Below the pieces are notes generated by a model that worked only from the letters and a program-made list of their open reading frames with translations, did no database searches and was not told the origin of the DNA. A stretch of DNA of 64,000 nucleotides. Source: Natronomonas gomsonensis (GTDB lineage: Archaea; Halobacteriota; Halobacteria; Halobacteriales; Haloarculaceae). The translations under genes and the position numbers were made by a program. Shown here one piece after another: positions 16,925-26,259 of this stretch (position 1 is its first letter; the number at the start of each line of letters is the position of its first letter). Where the stretch lies: assembly GCF_013391635.1 (NCBI RefSeq), contig NZ_JACAWU010000002.1, forward strand, positions 310,001 to 374,000, read 5' to 3'.

Positions 16925-19186
16925 ATGGACGCGGTTCGAGAGACGGTCCTCGCCCTGCGCTCGGAGGCCGAAGCGACCAACGAGCGACGGCTCCTCGTCT
17001 GTGCCGGAAGCCGCGAGGCCGGCTACGCCGCCGCTCGGACCGCCTGCGAGGCAGCCGGCCTCGATGCCATCGCGCTGTCGGAACGCGACATCGTCGGTCG
17101 CCGACTCGCCCCAGCCCGCGCCGACGAACTCCTCGGGGAGACCCACGACTGCGTCGTCGTCGACTGCCACGACGCCTGCCGGCCGAACGCCCTCGGCCGC
17201 GCCGCCGGCGCCGTCGACGGCGGCGGACTGCTCGTCCTCGTGGTGCCGCCGCTCGACCGCTGGCCCGACGAACGCGACGGTTTCGACGAAACCCTCGCGG
17301 TCCCTCCGTTCGGCCTCGACGACGTGGCCGGAACGTTCCGCCGCCGACTCGTCCGGACGCTCCGAGAACACCGCGGCATCGCTATCGTCGACGTCGATTC
17401 CGAGACGGTCGAAGCCGACGGCTGCACCGACCCCTCGCCGAAGTTTGCCGAGGTCCCGTTTTCGCCACCTGATGACGCCGCCTTCCCGAAGTCCGTTTAC
17501 GAGGCCTGTCTCACCGCCGACCAGCGCGACGCCGTCCTCGCCTGTGAGGCGCTCTCCGATTCAGGCGCCGCGGTCGTCCTGGAAGCCGACCGCGGTCGCG
17601 GGAAATCCAGTGCCGCTGGACTGGCGGCCGCCGCCCTCGCTGCCGACGGCCGAGACGTGCTCGTGACGGCGCCGAACTACCGCAACGCCGCCGAACTGTT
17701 CGATCGCGCCGCCGAGACGCTGGGAGAAATCGACGCCCTCGTCTCCGACGGCCGAGGCACCGACGCCGCTCACGAACTCCGAGCAGAGGGCGGCGGCGGG
17801 GTTCGGTTCGCCCCTCCTACCGACGCGAAAACGGAGACCGCCGACGTACTCGTCGTCGACGAGGCCGCTGCGCTCCCGGTTCGCGTGCTCGAATCCCTGC
17901 TTTCGGTCGCTCCGAGCGTCTGCTTTGCCACGACCGTTCACGGCTACGAGGGCGCAGGTCGGGGCTTCGACGTTCGGTTTCGTGACATCCTCGACGACGA
18001 GCGGGTGGTCGACACCGTGACGCTCGGCGACCCGATTCGCTACGCCGCGGCCGACCCAATCGAGGTGTGGTTGTTCCGGGCGCTGCTGCTCGACGCTCGC
18101 CCCGCCGTCGAACCGCTCGTCGCCGATGCGACGCCCGATGACGCGACCTACGAACGCCTCGGCCCCGTGGCATTGGCCGACGACGAGAACCGCCTCCGGG
18201 AGACGTTCGGCCTCCTCGTCAACGCCCACTACCGCACCGAACCCGACGACCTCGCTCGCCTGCTCGACGCGCCGAACATCGCGTTGCGAGCACTGACCGT
18301 CGACGGCCACGTCGTCGCGGTCGCACTGCTCGCCCGCGAGGGGGGACTCTCCGAGTCGAGGCGACGCGAGATGTACGAGGGCGCCCGGGTACGGGGGAAC
18401 ATGCTCCCCGACGTGCTGACGAGTCAACTACGGGACCCCGAGGCCGCCCGCCCGGTCGGCCTGCGCGTGATGCGCATCGCGACACATCACGCCGTCCGCT
18501 CCCGTGGGCTCGGCTCACGGCTGCTGTCGGCGGTCGAAAGCGAGTTCGACGCCGACGGGGAGCGCCCGGCCAGCGGCCGATTCGACGCCCTCGACTACCT
18601 CGGTGTCGGCTACGGCGCGACGCCGGAGTTGCTGTCGTTCTGGGACGACAACGGCTACACGACGGTCCATCTCTCGACGACCCGCAACGACACGAGCGGC
18701 GAGTACTCGGCGCTGATGGTTCGCCCGCTGTCGGATGCGGGAATGGACCTCGCAGAACGACACGCAGCGTGGTTCCGGCGGCGAATCCCCGACGTTCTCG
18801 CGGACGCACTCGACGACACCGACCCGGATGTCGTCCGCGGCGCCCTCGCCGCGGCGTCCGGCCCCGTCCCGCTGGAGTTGACCGACACCGAGTGGTGCGT
18901 CCTCGCAAGCGCCGCCTACGGGCCGGGACTGTACGACGTGGCACCCGGCCCCTTCCGACAGGTGGCGCTCCGGGCGCTCGTCGACGGGGCGCTCGAGGAC
19001 CGCGACGCCGAGCGACTCCTCGTCGTGAAGGCCCTGCAGGCGACGCCGTGGGACGAGACGGCCGAAAGACTCGGCTACGTCTCTCGCCGGGAGTGTATGC
19101 GGACGCTGGGTGACACGTACCAGCCGCTCGTCGACCGCTACGGGTCTGTAGCGGCCCACGAGGAGGCCGACCGCTACCGGGAGTGA
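16925..19186 (+). CDS. tmcA: tRNA(Met) cytidine acetyltransferase TmcA
   Basis: 753 residues. Uses acetyl-CoA and ATP to make N4-acetylcytidine in tRNA, and in archaea probably also rRNA. Order: N-terminal DUF1726-like domain, RecD-type helicase domain with Walker A RGRGKSS (about 222-228) and DEAA box (about 312), GNAT domain with RIATHHAVRSRGLGSRL (about 518-534), and C-terminal tRNA-binding helices. The ATG at 16925 gives the normal N-terminus; an in-frame ATG 57 nt earlier adds residues unlike the family. Ala, Asp and Arg are abundant but no domain is missing. Confidence 0.93.
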   Translation: MDAVRETVLALRSEAEATNERRLLVCAGSREAGYAAARTACEAAGLDAIALSERDIVGRRLAPARADELLGETHDCVVVDCHDACRPNALGRAAGAVDGGGLLVLVVPPLDRWPDERDGFDETLAVPPFGLDDVAGTFRRRLVRTLREHRGIAIVDVDSETVEADGCTDPSPKFAEVPFSPPDDAAFPKSVYEACLTADQRDAVLACEALSDSGAAVVLEADRGRGKSSAAGLAAAALAADGRDVLVTAPNYRNAAELFDRAAETLGEIDALVSDGRGTDAAHELRAEGGGGVRFAPPTDAKTETADVLVVDEAAALPVRVLESLLSVAPSVCFATTVHGYEGAGRGFDVRFRDILDDERVVDTVTLGDPIRYAAADPIEVWLFRALLLDARPAVEPLVADATPDDATYERLGPVALADDENRLRETFGLLVNAHYRTEPDDLARLLDAPNIALRALTVDGHVVAVALLAREGGLSESRRREMYEGARVRGNMLPDVLTSQLRDPEAARPVGLRVMRIATHHAVRSRGLGSRLLSAVESEFDADGERPASGRFDALDYLGVGYGATPELLSFWDDNGYTTVHLSTTRNDTSGEYSALMVRPLSDAGMDLAERHAAWFRRRIPDVLADALDDTDPDVVRGALAAASGPVPLELTDTEWCVLASAAYGPGLYDVAPGPFRQVALRALVDGALEDRDAERLLVVKALQATPWDETAERLGYVSRRECMRTLGDTYQPLVDRYGSVAAHEEADRYRE

Positions 19187-19216
19187 TTTTTCACGCCGGG
19201 CACCGAAGGTCGGGAC

Positions 19217-19696
19217 GTGCTCCCCGTCGACCCGTTGTACGTCGCCATCGTGCTGCTCGTCGCGGCCGTCGTCGCCAGTTTCGTGCCGTTCGTTCCCGGC
19301 GGCGCGCTCTCGGTGGCGGGCGTCGGCTACTACTGGTACGCCACCGGCGAACCGAACCTGTTCGTCGTCGCACTCCTCGTCTCGGTCGGCCTGCTGACGC
19401 TCGCCGTCGACTGGCTGGCCGGGGCGCTGTCGGCCCGATACGGCGGCGCCTCACTGCGGACGACGGCCATCGCTGCCGTCGCCGGGTTCCTGTTGCTGTT
19501 CGTCCTCGGCCCGCTCGGCGTCGTCGTGGGCGTCGGCGGCACCGTTTTCGTAGCCGAGTACTACCGCCACGGCGATGTCGAGCGTGGACTTCGGACGGCG
19601 GCGTACGCCACGGTCGGGATGCTCGCCTCGTCGGTGATGCAGGCGCTGTTGTCCGGAGTCGTCCTCGTCGGATTTCTCATCGCCGTGTTCGTCTGA
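19217..19696 (+). CDS. DUF456 family membrane protein
   Basis: 159 residues with four or five hydrophobic segments. The glycine-rich pattern (FVPFVPGGALSVAGV early, GPLGVVVGVGGTVFVAEYYRHGD late) matches DUF456, a small membrane family of unknown function with glycine-zipper-like repeats. The start is GTG, with TTTTTCAC about 22 nt upstream as a weak promoter. Confidence 0.8.
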   Translation: MLPVDPLYVAIVLLVAAVVASFVPFVPGGALSVAGVGYYWYATGEPNLFVVALLVSVGLLTLAVDWLAGALSARYGGASLRTTAIAAVAGFLLLFVLGPLGVVVGVGGTVFVAEYYRHGDVERGLRTAAYATVGMLASSVMQALLSGVVLVGFLIAVFV

Positions 19697-19733
19697 CCAC
19701 AACGGCTGTTAGCCGGGAGGTCCTACGGTGGAC

Positions 19734-19895
19734 ATGGAGTGTACGGAACCGGACTGTGAGGAGACGGCGGCCGTCGAGCTCCACATCCCGTGGACCGAAA
19801 ACAGGGTGGTGTGTCCGGGACACGCCCGCGTCCTCGCTCGGCAGGACGGCGTCGTCGCAGACCCGCTGCCGGACGCTGGCGACGAGTGGCCCTGA
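19734..19895 (+). CDS. 53-residue zinc-binding-type micro-protein
   Basis: Too short for many gene finders. MECTEPDCEE opens the frame, with C3, C8, C27 and H30 (VVCPGHA) forming a plausible zinc site. The whole protein has haloarchaeal composition and third-position G/C. It begins 37 nt after the DUF456 stop on the same strand. I do not know the family. Confidence 0.6.
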   Translation: MECTEPDCEETAAVELHIPWTENRVVCPGHARVLARQDGVVADPLPDAGDEWP

Positions 19896-19906
19896 ACGAG
19901 CGGTCG

Positions 19907-20350
19907 CTACAGCTCTTTTCGCATACAGATAGCCGTCGACGGACAGAACTCTTCAAACTCGCGTGTCTCCCGGACGGCATCGGGGGCTTCTTTCCGGTCG
20001 ATTTTCGTGTAGCCTCCCTCGGCGAAGAAATCGGCGGCGGTCGTCGTGAGCAGGTACAGCGTGTCGACACCGTCGGCGCGGGCCTTCGCCCCCAGCGCCG
20101 CCCGAAGCGCCTCGCCGTAGCCTCGTCCCCGGACGGCCGCTTCGACGACGACTGACCGAAGGAGGGCGTCGTCGCCGGCGGGTTCGAGGCCACCGATTCC
20201 GACTCGGTCGTCGCCGTCGAAAGCGACGTAGAACCTCTCCGGGTTCGACCGAACGTCCTCGGCCGGCAGGTCCGCCGCTGTCAGCAGGGTTTCGACGTAC
20301 TCGAGTGCCTCGGCGTCGGCGCCTCGAAGTCGCAGGCCGCTCTCGTCCAT
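19907..20350 (-). CDS. GNAT acetyltransferase, ArsN2-like
   Basis: 147 residues. GNAT fold with acetyl-CoA loop VRGRGYGEAL (about 72-81) and ending FCPSTAICMRKEL, a tail seen in the arsenic-resistance N-acetyltransferase ArsN2 family, which acetylates organoarsenicals. No other arsenic genes are nearby, so the substrate is uncertain. A TATA-like ATTATTTTC lies about 26 nt upstream. Confidence 0.75.
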   Translation of the reverse strand: MDESGLRLRGADAEALEYVETLLTAADLPAEDVRSNPERFYVAFDGDDRVGIGGLEPAGDDALLRSVVVEAAVRGRGYGEALRAALGAKARADGVDTLYLLTTTAADFFAEGGYTKIDRKEAPDAVRETREFEEFCPSTAICMRKEL

Positions 20351-20425
20351 ACGAGGTTACTCGGATACAGAAAATAATGGATTACCGGCGTGGAATAGGC
20401 TCTGTCAATCCCGGCCTTTACCACC

Positions 20426-21163
20426 CTACGCGAGCAGCTTCGCCATCATCACTTCATCGAGATACTCGTCGTCGATTTTGTAGTGTTTCTTCCGGATGGC
20501 CTCGGTCTCCCAGCCGCGGTTTTCGAGGAACTCGATGGCCGCCTCGTTCGAGGATGGGACGCTGTTGTACAGTTTCTCGAAGCCGTTGTCGAGCGCCCAG
20601 TCGACGCCGTGGTCGAGCAGTTTCGTCCCGATGCCGTGGCCGCGGTACTCGTCGATGACGCCGACGGTCAACTGCGCGGTGTGTTCGAGCTTCTCCAACT
20701 CGGGGGCGTTGAGGTGAACCCACCCGACTACGTCGCCGTGGACAGTCGCGACGAAGAACATCCGTTTCTGGAGTTCGTTGTGTCGCAACAGGACGTTCTC
20801 GCTTTCGACCACGTCGGCGACCGTCTCGCCCTCGATGTAGGTCTTATCGCCCAGCGCCTCCCGAATCGCGCCGACCAACCCGGTCAGGTCGTCCTCGCGG
20901 GCCGCGCGAATGGTGACTTCGAGGCCGTCGTCGACGTACGTCTCCTCGCTGTCGTCCTCGAAGGCGATTCGAAGGTCGCTCTCGTCCGTTTTGGAGACGA
21001 TGCCGTCACGCCGGAGGACGGCGATGTGGTGGCCGAACGCCTCCGGACTCATGTTCAGTGCCCGACGCGTCTCGTCGTAGTCGGCCGTCCCGTACCGCTC
21101 GACGTATTCGTAGATGTCCTTGCGGTCCCGGTGGCTGAATTCGAGTTCGTCGGAGAACTGCAT
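20426..21163 (-). CDS. GNAT acetyltransferase with N-terminal winged helix
   Basis: 245 residues. Residues 1-75 form a helix-turn-helix-like domain (DETRRALNMSPEAFGHHIAVLRRDG is the recognition region). Residues 85-245 are a GNAT domain with VIDEYRGHGIGTKLL. The combination suggests an acetyltransferase that may bind DNA or a DNA-bound partner. The ATG at 21163 was chosen because a TATA box lies 27 nt upstream; a GTG 15 nt earlier is possible. Confidence 0.82.
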   Translation of the reverse strand: MQFSDELEFSHRDRKDIYEYVERYGTADYDETRRALNMSPEAFGHHIAVLRRDGIVSKTDESDLRIAFEDDSEETYVDDGLEVTIRAAREDDLTGLVGAIREALGDKTYIEGETVADVVESENVLLRHNELQKRMFFVATVHGDVVGWVHLNAPELEKLEHTAQLTVGVIDEYRGHGIGTKLLDHGVDWALDNGFEKLYNSVPSSNEAAIEFLENRGWETEAIRKKHYKIDDEYLDEVMMAKLLA

Positions 21164-21185
21164 GAGGGTTGGTAGCACGAACCAG

Positions 21186-21194
21186 CATATAAAA
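21186..21194 (-). promoter_or_regulatory. TATA box of the winged-helix GNAT gene
   Basis: TTTTATATG on the minus strand is centred 27 nt before the ATG at 21163, which points to leaderless transcription. Confidence 0.6.
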
Positions 21195-21215
21195 TTGTTG
21201 CCGGAGCCGAACTAG

Positions 21216-21620
21216 TTATATGTCAGTTTTCGATACGCTCTGTGACCACGGCTTTCTGTGGTTTCTGTCCGGGACGTTCGTCAGCAGTATCGCGGTTTCG
21301 CGGATGCTGTGGGTGTCGACGACCAGCTCTGCGGCCTCCCGGACGGTGAACGACGCTTCGAGGTCGACGCCGTAGCAGGCCGCATACAGGTCGAGCCAGT
21401 CGTTGAGCGCCCGCTCCAGCATGGCGAACTCGGCGTCGTCGAAGCGGACCAACTCGCCGGTCCGCGCCTCGATGTACAGCCCCACGACATCGCCGACGCC
21501 GTCGACGAGGTACTCGAGTGCGGCCTCGTCGTCGGGTGGGTCTACCGGCGGCTCGAATGCCTCACGGTCCCGTCGGGCCCGCTCGGACAGCTCGGCGATG
21601 CGGTCACTGAGGGCGTCCAT
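21216..21620 (-). CDS. Hypothetical protein following fixC
   Basis: 134 residues, helical and acidic at the start, with a central segment EYLVDGVGDVVGLYIEARTGE and a basic C-terminus. No family recognised. Its ATG directly abuts the fixC stop codon (TAG then ATG), so it is translated from the fix operon message, though it may not act with it. Confidence 0.72.
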   Translation of the reverse strand: MDALSDRIAELSERARRDREAFEPPVDPPDDEAALEYLVDGVGDVVGLYIEARTGELVRFDDAEFAMLERALNDWLDLYAACYGVDLEASFTVREAAELVVDTHSIRETAILLTNVPDRNHRKPWSQSVSKTDI

Positions 21621-23282
21621 CTATCCGTCCTTGAACTCCACGCCCTTGCCGCCGGCCGGGTGTTCCCAGTCGGTGTCGGCGACGACCGCACAGGTGCCGC
21701 ACTCGACGCAGGGCTGGGTGTCGAGGCTGACGACCTTCTCTTCGCTACCGTTGGTCTTGACGGTCTCCTCGCGGTAACAGCCGCCGCCGAAGTCCTTCGC
21801 GCTGACCGGACAGGCAGCCACGGCGGCGCCGCTGGCTGCGAAACTGTTGTCGACCAACTCGATGTGGGGGTCGCCCACGTCGTAGGTCAACTCGCCGATT
21901 CGGTCGTCGAGTTCCGGCGGTTCGATGGTGTTTTCGGCGTCGATTTCCTCGCCCAGTACCTCACCGACGACTCGTGGAATCGTCACGTAGGAGGTCCGGG
22001 TGTCGGGTATCATCCCCAGCAGGAACGGGGAGTTGAACGCCCGCTCGATGGTCCCGTCGAAGAGTTTCACGCCGGCCCGGCCGACCGCCGAGTCGAGGAC
22101 CCCGCCGGCTACTTTCGTCACGAAGTCGCTCTCCGAGAGGGTTCGAGTCATCCGGTACCGCTGGGGGCGGAGCTTGGCCATCACGCCCTCGTCGACGAGC
22201 TTCTTCTCGTAGAGGTCGCCCGCACTGCCGGGATTGCCACGGGATTTCGCCTCCGCGAACGCTTCGGCGGCCAAGCCGCCGGCGGTGACCGCGTGGTTCA
22301 TCCCCTTGATTATCGGGCCCTGAGCTTGCATCTGTCCGGCAGCGTCACCGACCAACAATAGCCGACCCTGATGTGGCGAAGGGTTGGCCGCCTTCTTCGA
22401 GTCGGGGACCAGTTTCGCGGAGTACTCCCGCTCGTCGTACTCGCCGTCGAGCCACTGGTCCAACAGGGGATGAGTGAGCAGCGAATCGAGCAGTTCGTGC
22501 GGTTCCGCCCCCTCCTCGGTCAGCGAATCGAGGTGGAACACCGTCCCGATAGACAGCGAATCCTCGTTCGTATAGAGGAAGCCGCCGCCGCGGACGCCCT
22601 CGAAGAGGTCTCCCGAAAACAGGTGGGCGACGCCGTCGTCCGATTCGACGCCGAACCGCTCGTTGACGGCTCCGGGGTCCATATCTACGACGGCCTTGAC
22701 GCCTTGGAACCACTCGTCGGGTTCCTCCCAATCCATCAGGCCGGCGTCGCGTGCCAACTCGGAGTTGACGCCGTCGGCAGCGATGATGATGTCGGCCGTA
22801 ATCGGGTCGATTTCGTCGCAGGTGACGCCGACGATTTCGCCCTCCTCTCGGAGCAGTCCGTTGACCCGCACCTCGGTCAGCAGTCCGCCACCGGTATCTT
22901 TGCACTTCTCGTGGACGCGCTCGGCGAGCCACGAGTCCATCCGCCGCCGGAGTACCGCATCACACCACTCGGTGTCGTGGTGGTGAATCTCCGAGAGGTC
23001 GAACGTCTTGACCTTCTCACCGGCGAGGTTGTGGATGTAGTACTCCGAGATGGGTCGTTCGGAAGCCGCCTCGCGGAACCCATCGAAGATGCTGTCGATG
23101 GTGTAGGGCGCCGATTCCTCGGCGTAGATGAGGCCACCCGAGACGTTCTTCGACCCGGCATCCACGCCGCGTTCGAGGACGAGCGTTTCGACGCCCTGTT
23201 CGGCCAGCGTCGCCGCTGCCGCCGCCCCGCCGGGGCCGGCCCCGACGACGACCGCCTCGAAGTGTTCGTAGTCGTCAGTCAT
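21621..23282 (-). CDS. fixC: FixC electron-transfer flavoprotein:quinone oxidoreductase fused to a FixX-type ferredoxin domain
   Basis: 553 residues. FAD site VVGAGPGGAAAAATL (about 12-26) and the second FAD motif GDAAGQMQ with GPIIKGMNHA (about 315-335). The C-terminal 63 residues carry C491 and CVECGTC (525-531), followed by DWEHPAGGKGVEF, the FixX signature, so FixC and FixX are one polypeptide. It would pass electrons from the FixAB flavoprotein to the quinone pool. It overlaps fixB by 8 nt. Confidence 0.9.
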   Translation of the reverse strand: MTDDYEHFEAVVVGAGPGGAAAAATLAEQGVETLVLERGVDAGSKNVSGGLIYAEESAPYTIDSIFDGFREAASERPISEYYIHNLAGEKVKTFDLSEIHHHDTEWCDAVLRRRMDSWLAERVHEKCKDTGGGLLTEVRVNGLLREEGEIVGVTCDEIDPITADIIIAADGVNSELARDAGLMDWEEPDEWFQGVKAVVDMDPGAVNERFGVESDDGVAHLFSGDLFEGVRGGGFLYTNEDSLSIGTVFHLDSLTEEGAEPHELLDSLLTHPLLDQWLDGEYDEREYSAKLVPDSKKAANPSPHQGRLLLVGDAAGQMQAQGPIIKGMNHAVTAGGLAAEAFAEAKSRGNPGSAGDLYEKKLVDEGVMAKLRPQRYRMTRTLSESDFVTKVAGGVLDSAVGRAGVKLFDGTIERAFNSPFLLGMIPDTRTSYVTIPRVVGEVLGEEIDAENTIEPPELDDRIGELTYDVGDPHIELVDNSFAASGAAVAACPVSAKDFGGGCYREETVKTNGSEEKVVSLDTQPCVECGTCAVVADTDWEHPAGGKGVEFKDG

Positions 23283-24903
23283 CGCTCACCTCCGCGACCG
23301 CACGAGAGAACTCGCCGGCTTTCAGCGCCTCCGTCAGCCGCGGCAACACCTCGAAGAGGTCGCCCTCGATGTAGTAATCGGAGAATCCTCGGATGTCGGC
23401 GTCGGCGTCGGTGTTGATGGCGACGATGGTGTCGGATTCGTCCATGCCGACCTTGTGCTGGACCGCTCCGGAGATGCCGGCGGCGATGTAGAGGTCGGGT
23501 TCGACGACCTGTCCGGACTCGCCGATTTGTCGCTCCTCGGCGACGTAGTCCTCGACGTGGCCGTCGAACTGATAGGAGGCCGTGATGACGCCCCGGGAGA
23601 GACCGAGGTCGGCCTCCTCGAAGGCGTCGGCGAGTTCGAGGCCCAACTCCATCCCTTTCGTCGGGTCGTCGCCGATGCCGCGGCCGAGTGCGACGACGAC
23701 CTCGTTGCCCGTCAGGTCGACACCGCCCTCCAGTTGGTCGTAGTCCGTCACCTCGACGTGGAACCACCCCTCGGGCAATTCGAGTTCGTGTTCGACGATT
23801 TCGCCCTCCCGTTCCGGGTCGGGGTCGGGCAAATCGAACGTTCCGGGAATGACGCTCGCACCCTGTGGGTGGAAGTCCCGGTGGGGTTTGTCGATACAGA
23901 GAATCGTCGAGTACTCGAACCCGGAGAAGTCCGGTCGCGGCATGTGGAGGACGCGCTCGAACACCTTGTTGTCGCCCGGTGTCCCCGTCTTCGCAGGGTT
24001 CGAGATGGTGGCCGAATCGATGTAGAGGTCCGAGCAGTCCGATGCCAGCCCCGAATCGAGTTCGGCCTGCACCAACGCCGAGAGGTCCCGGCCGTTGTTC
24101 GTCGCCGGAAAGACGGTGTATCGCGGTTCGTGGTAGTCGCGCCACTCGAAGTCGCTGTCCCGACACATCGAACAGAAAATCTCGGTGTAGGGCTTGTGTC
24201 GGAAGCGTTCGAGACGTTCGTCCTCCTGGTAGACGACGCGGTCGGCGCCGTAGGCGACGGCCTCTTCGGCCAACTCCGAGATATCGTTGCCGATGAGTAC
24301 CGCGACGACGGCCTCGTCTTCGTCGTACTCCTCGTTGTAACCGGCCATCAGTTCGCTGGCCTTCCCGAGAATCTCCTTGGAGGCGTCTATCAACTCGCCC
24401 TGCTGGGTCTCACAGTACACCCACATATCCCGGTAGTCGCCGTCGACGGTTCCCTCGACCCACCGCTTTTCCGACGTGGGATGGTCGAGTTCGGGGTACT
24501 TCTCCTCCGGCGGCACGTACTCGACTTCCGCCTCCTCGCCGTCGTCGTCCTGTGTCAGGTCCTCGATTCGATTCTCGATTTGTGAGATGGCGGATTTCCG
24601 TTCCTTCCCGTCGCGTTCGCGCTCCAAGATGTCCTCGAGAACGTCGACGTCTTCGATGCCTCGAACGAGGTTCGCGATGTCCGCGACGGTCAGTTCGGTC
24701 AAATCCGCCTCGCTCGGGTCGAGCTCCTCGTCGTCCGCCGAGAGTTTCTCGATTCGCCCCTCGATGAGCGTCTTCACCGGGTCGCGATCCTCGCCGCCCG
24801 CTTCGAGTTCGAGCATCTCCTCCAACTCTTCGAGGTCCTCGACGTCCTTGATTTTCGGTCCCAACTCCGCGATTTCGTGTTCGGTCGGGTCTACGGATAC
24901 CAT
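23275..24903 (-). CDS. fixB: FixB, electron-transfer flavoprotein alpha subunit with N-terminal helical repeats
   Basis: 542 residues, about 200 more than ordinary ETF alpha. The FAD-binding C-terminal domain is intact (GISGAVQHKVGMD, then IVAINTDADADI). Residues 9-55 and 70-116 are two copies of one helical unit: IAELGPKIKDVEDLEEL lines up with IANLVRGIEDVDVLEDI, and each ends in I-E-x-R-I-E-x-L. An acidic linker joins them to the ETF domain near residue 130. The added part may mediate binding to partners. Lies 2 nt after fixA. Confidence 0.9.
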   Translation of the reverse strand: MVSVDPTEHEIAELGPKIKDVEDLEELEEMLELEAGGEDRDPVKTLIEGRIEKLSADDEELDPSEADLTELTVADIANLVRGIEDVDVLEDILERERDGKERKSAISQIENRIEDLTQDDDGEEAEVEYVPPEEKYPELDHPTSEKRWVEGTVDGDYRDMWVYCETQQGELIDASKEILGKASELMAGYNEEYDEDEAVVAVLIGNDISELAEEAVAYGADRVVYQEDERLERFRHKPYTEIFCSMCRDSDFEWRDYHEPRYTVFPATNNGRDLSALVQAELDSGLASDCSDLYIDSATISNPAKTGTPGDNKVFERVLHMPRPDFSGFEYSTILCIDKPHRDFHPQGASVIPGTFDLPDPDPEREGEIVEHELELPEGWFHVEVTDYDQLEGGVDLTGNEVVVALGRGIGDDPTKGMELGLELADAFEEADLGLSRGVITASYQFDGHVEDYVAEERQIGESGQVVEPDLYIAAGISGAVQHKVGMDESDTIVAINTDADADIRGFSDYYIEGDLFEVLPRLTEALKAGEFSRAVAEVSDD

Positions 24904-24905
24904 GG

Positions 24906-25760
24906 TCAGTCACCTGCCGCGAACGGCTCCATCTCTTCGAGTACGTTTCGCATGCCCTCCTCGTCGTCCGGTGTGACCGTCGTCGCCTCGCGTTCGGAGG
25001 GCGCCTTCGGAATCGGGTCGACCCCGGAGACGATAGTCGGCGAGCCGTCGAGTCCGATGTAGTCGGGGTCGAGATTGAGGTCCTCGTGGTCCCACACCGT
25101 CACGATGTCCTCGTAGTCCTCCGCGCGCCGTTGGGTCTCCTCGCGGAGTTCCTTGTGTTTGAGCCGGTGTTCGGCCTTCCGATAGGTCGGCTCGAACTCC
25201 GGGTCGGTGACGACGAACGCCGGGAGGTCGGCTTCGACGGTCTCTATCTCCTCGACGTCACCCTTGACCAGTCGCTTCGCCCGGAGTCGACCCGCCTCCT
25301 CGTCGATCTCCAGAGCGATGACGTGGGTGACAAGCGGCCAGCCGAGACACCAGTTCGTCTGGGGGCCGGTGTGACCGGTCTCCCCGTCGGCACTCTTGAA
25401 ACCCGCGAACACCAAGTCCGGCGTCTCCTCGAGTTTCTCGATGCCGGTCGCGACCGTCATGGCCGTCGCCCACGTGTCGGCGGCGCCCATCTCGCGGTCG
25501 GAGAGCAGATACAGGTCGTCGGCGTACACGTCCCGCATCCCCTCCTGGAGGATTTCCTTGTAGCCCGGCGGGCCCATGCTCATAAGCGAGACTGTCCCGC
25601 CGTGGCGGACCTTCGTCTGTAGTGCCGCCCGCAGCGCGAACTTGTCGTTCGGATTCATCACCGTCGGCGTCTTCCCCCGTTCGAGGTGACCGTCCTCGTC
25701 GAAGGACACCTGCCCCTCCCGGAAGTCGGGAACGCCTTTCGTCAACACGAGTGTGTTCAT
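24906..25760 (-). CDS. fixA: FixA, electron-transfer flavoprotein beta subunit
   Basis: 284 residues. MNTLVLTKGVPDF and the segment LVFAGFKSADGETGHTGPQ are typical of EtfB/FixA proteins. With FixB it takes electrons from acyl-CoA dehydrogenases or NADH and gives them to FixC. It is the first gene of the fix operon; TATTTGCC about 27 nt upstream, or AACTATTAGGG about 45 nt upstream, may be its promoter. Confidence 0.92.
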   Translation of the reverse strand: MNTLVLTKGVPDFREGQVSFDEDGHLERGKTPTVMNPNDKFALRAALQTKVRHGGTVSLMSMGPPGYKEILQEGMRDVYADDLYLLSDREMGAADTWATAMTVATGIEKLEETPDLVFAGFKSADGETGHTGPQTNWCLGWPLVTHVIALEIDEEAGRLRAKRLVKGDVEEIETVEADLPAFVVTDPEFEPTYRKAEHRLKHKELREETQRRAEDYEDIVTVWDHEDLNLDPDYIGLDGSPTIVSGVDPIPKAPSEREATTVTPDDEEGMRNVLEEMEPFAAGD

Positions 25761-25883
25761 TGGTACCTCATCACCTGTGGCAAATACTGCTACCGCTCCC
25801 TAATAGTTGTTAGTGCGGAACGGAAGCGAAAAACGCGATAGAAGGCTATAGGCAGGGGCTACCCGAGGAGTACGACGGGGCTG

Positions 25884-26219
<336 letters not shown>

Positions 26220-26259
26220 CTATCACCAACACTGGGCGGGACTTAAACGTTCCCGACGC

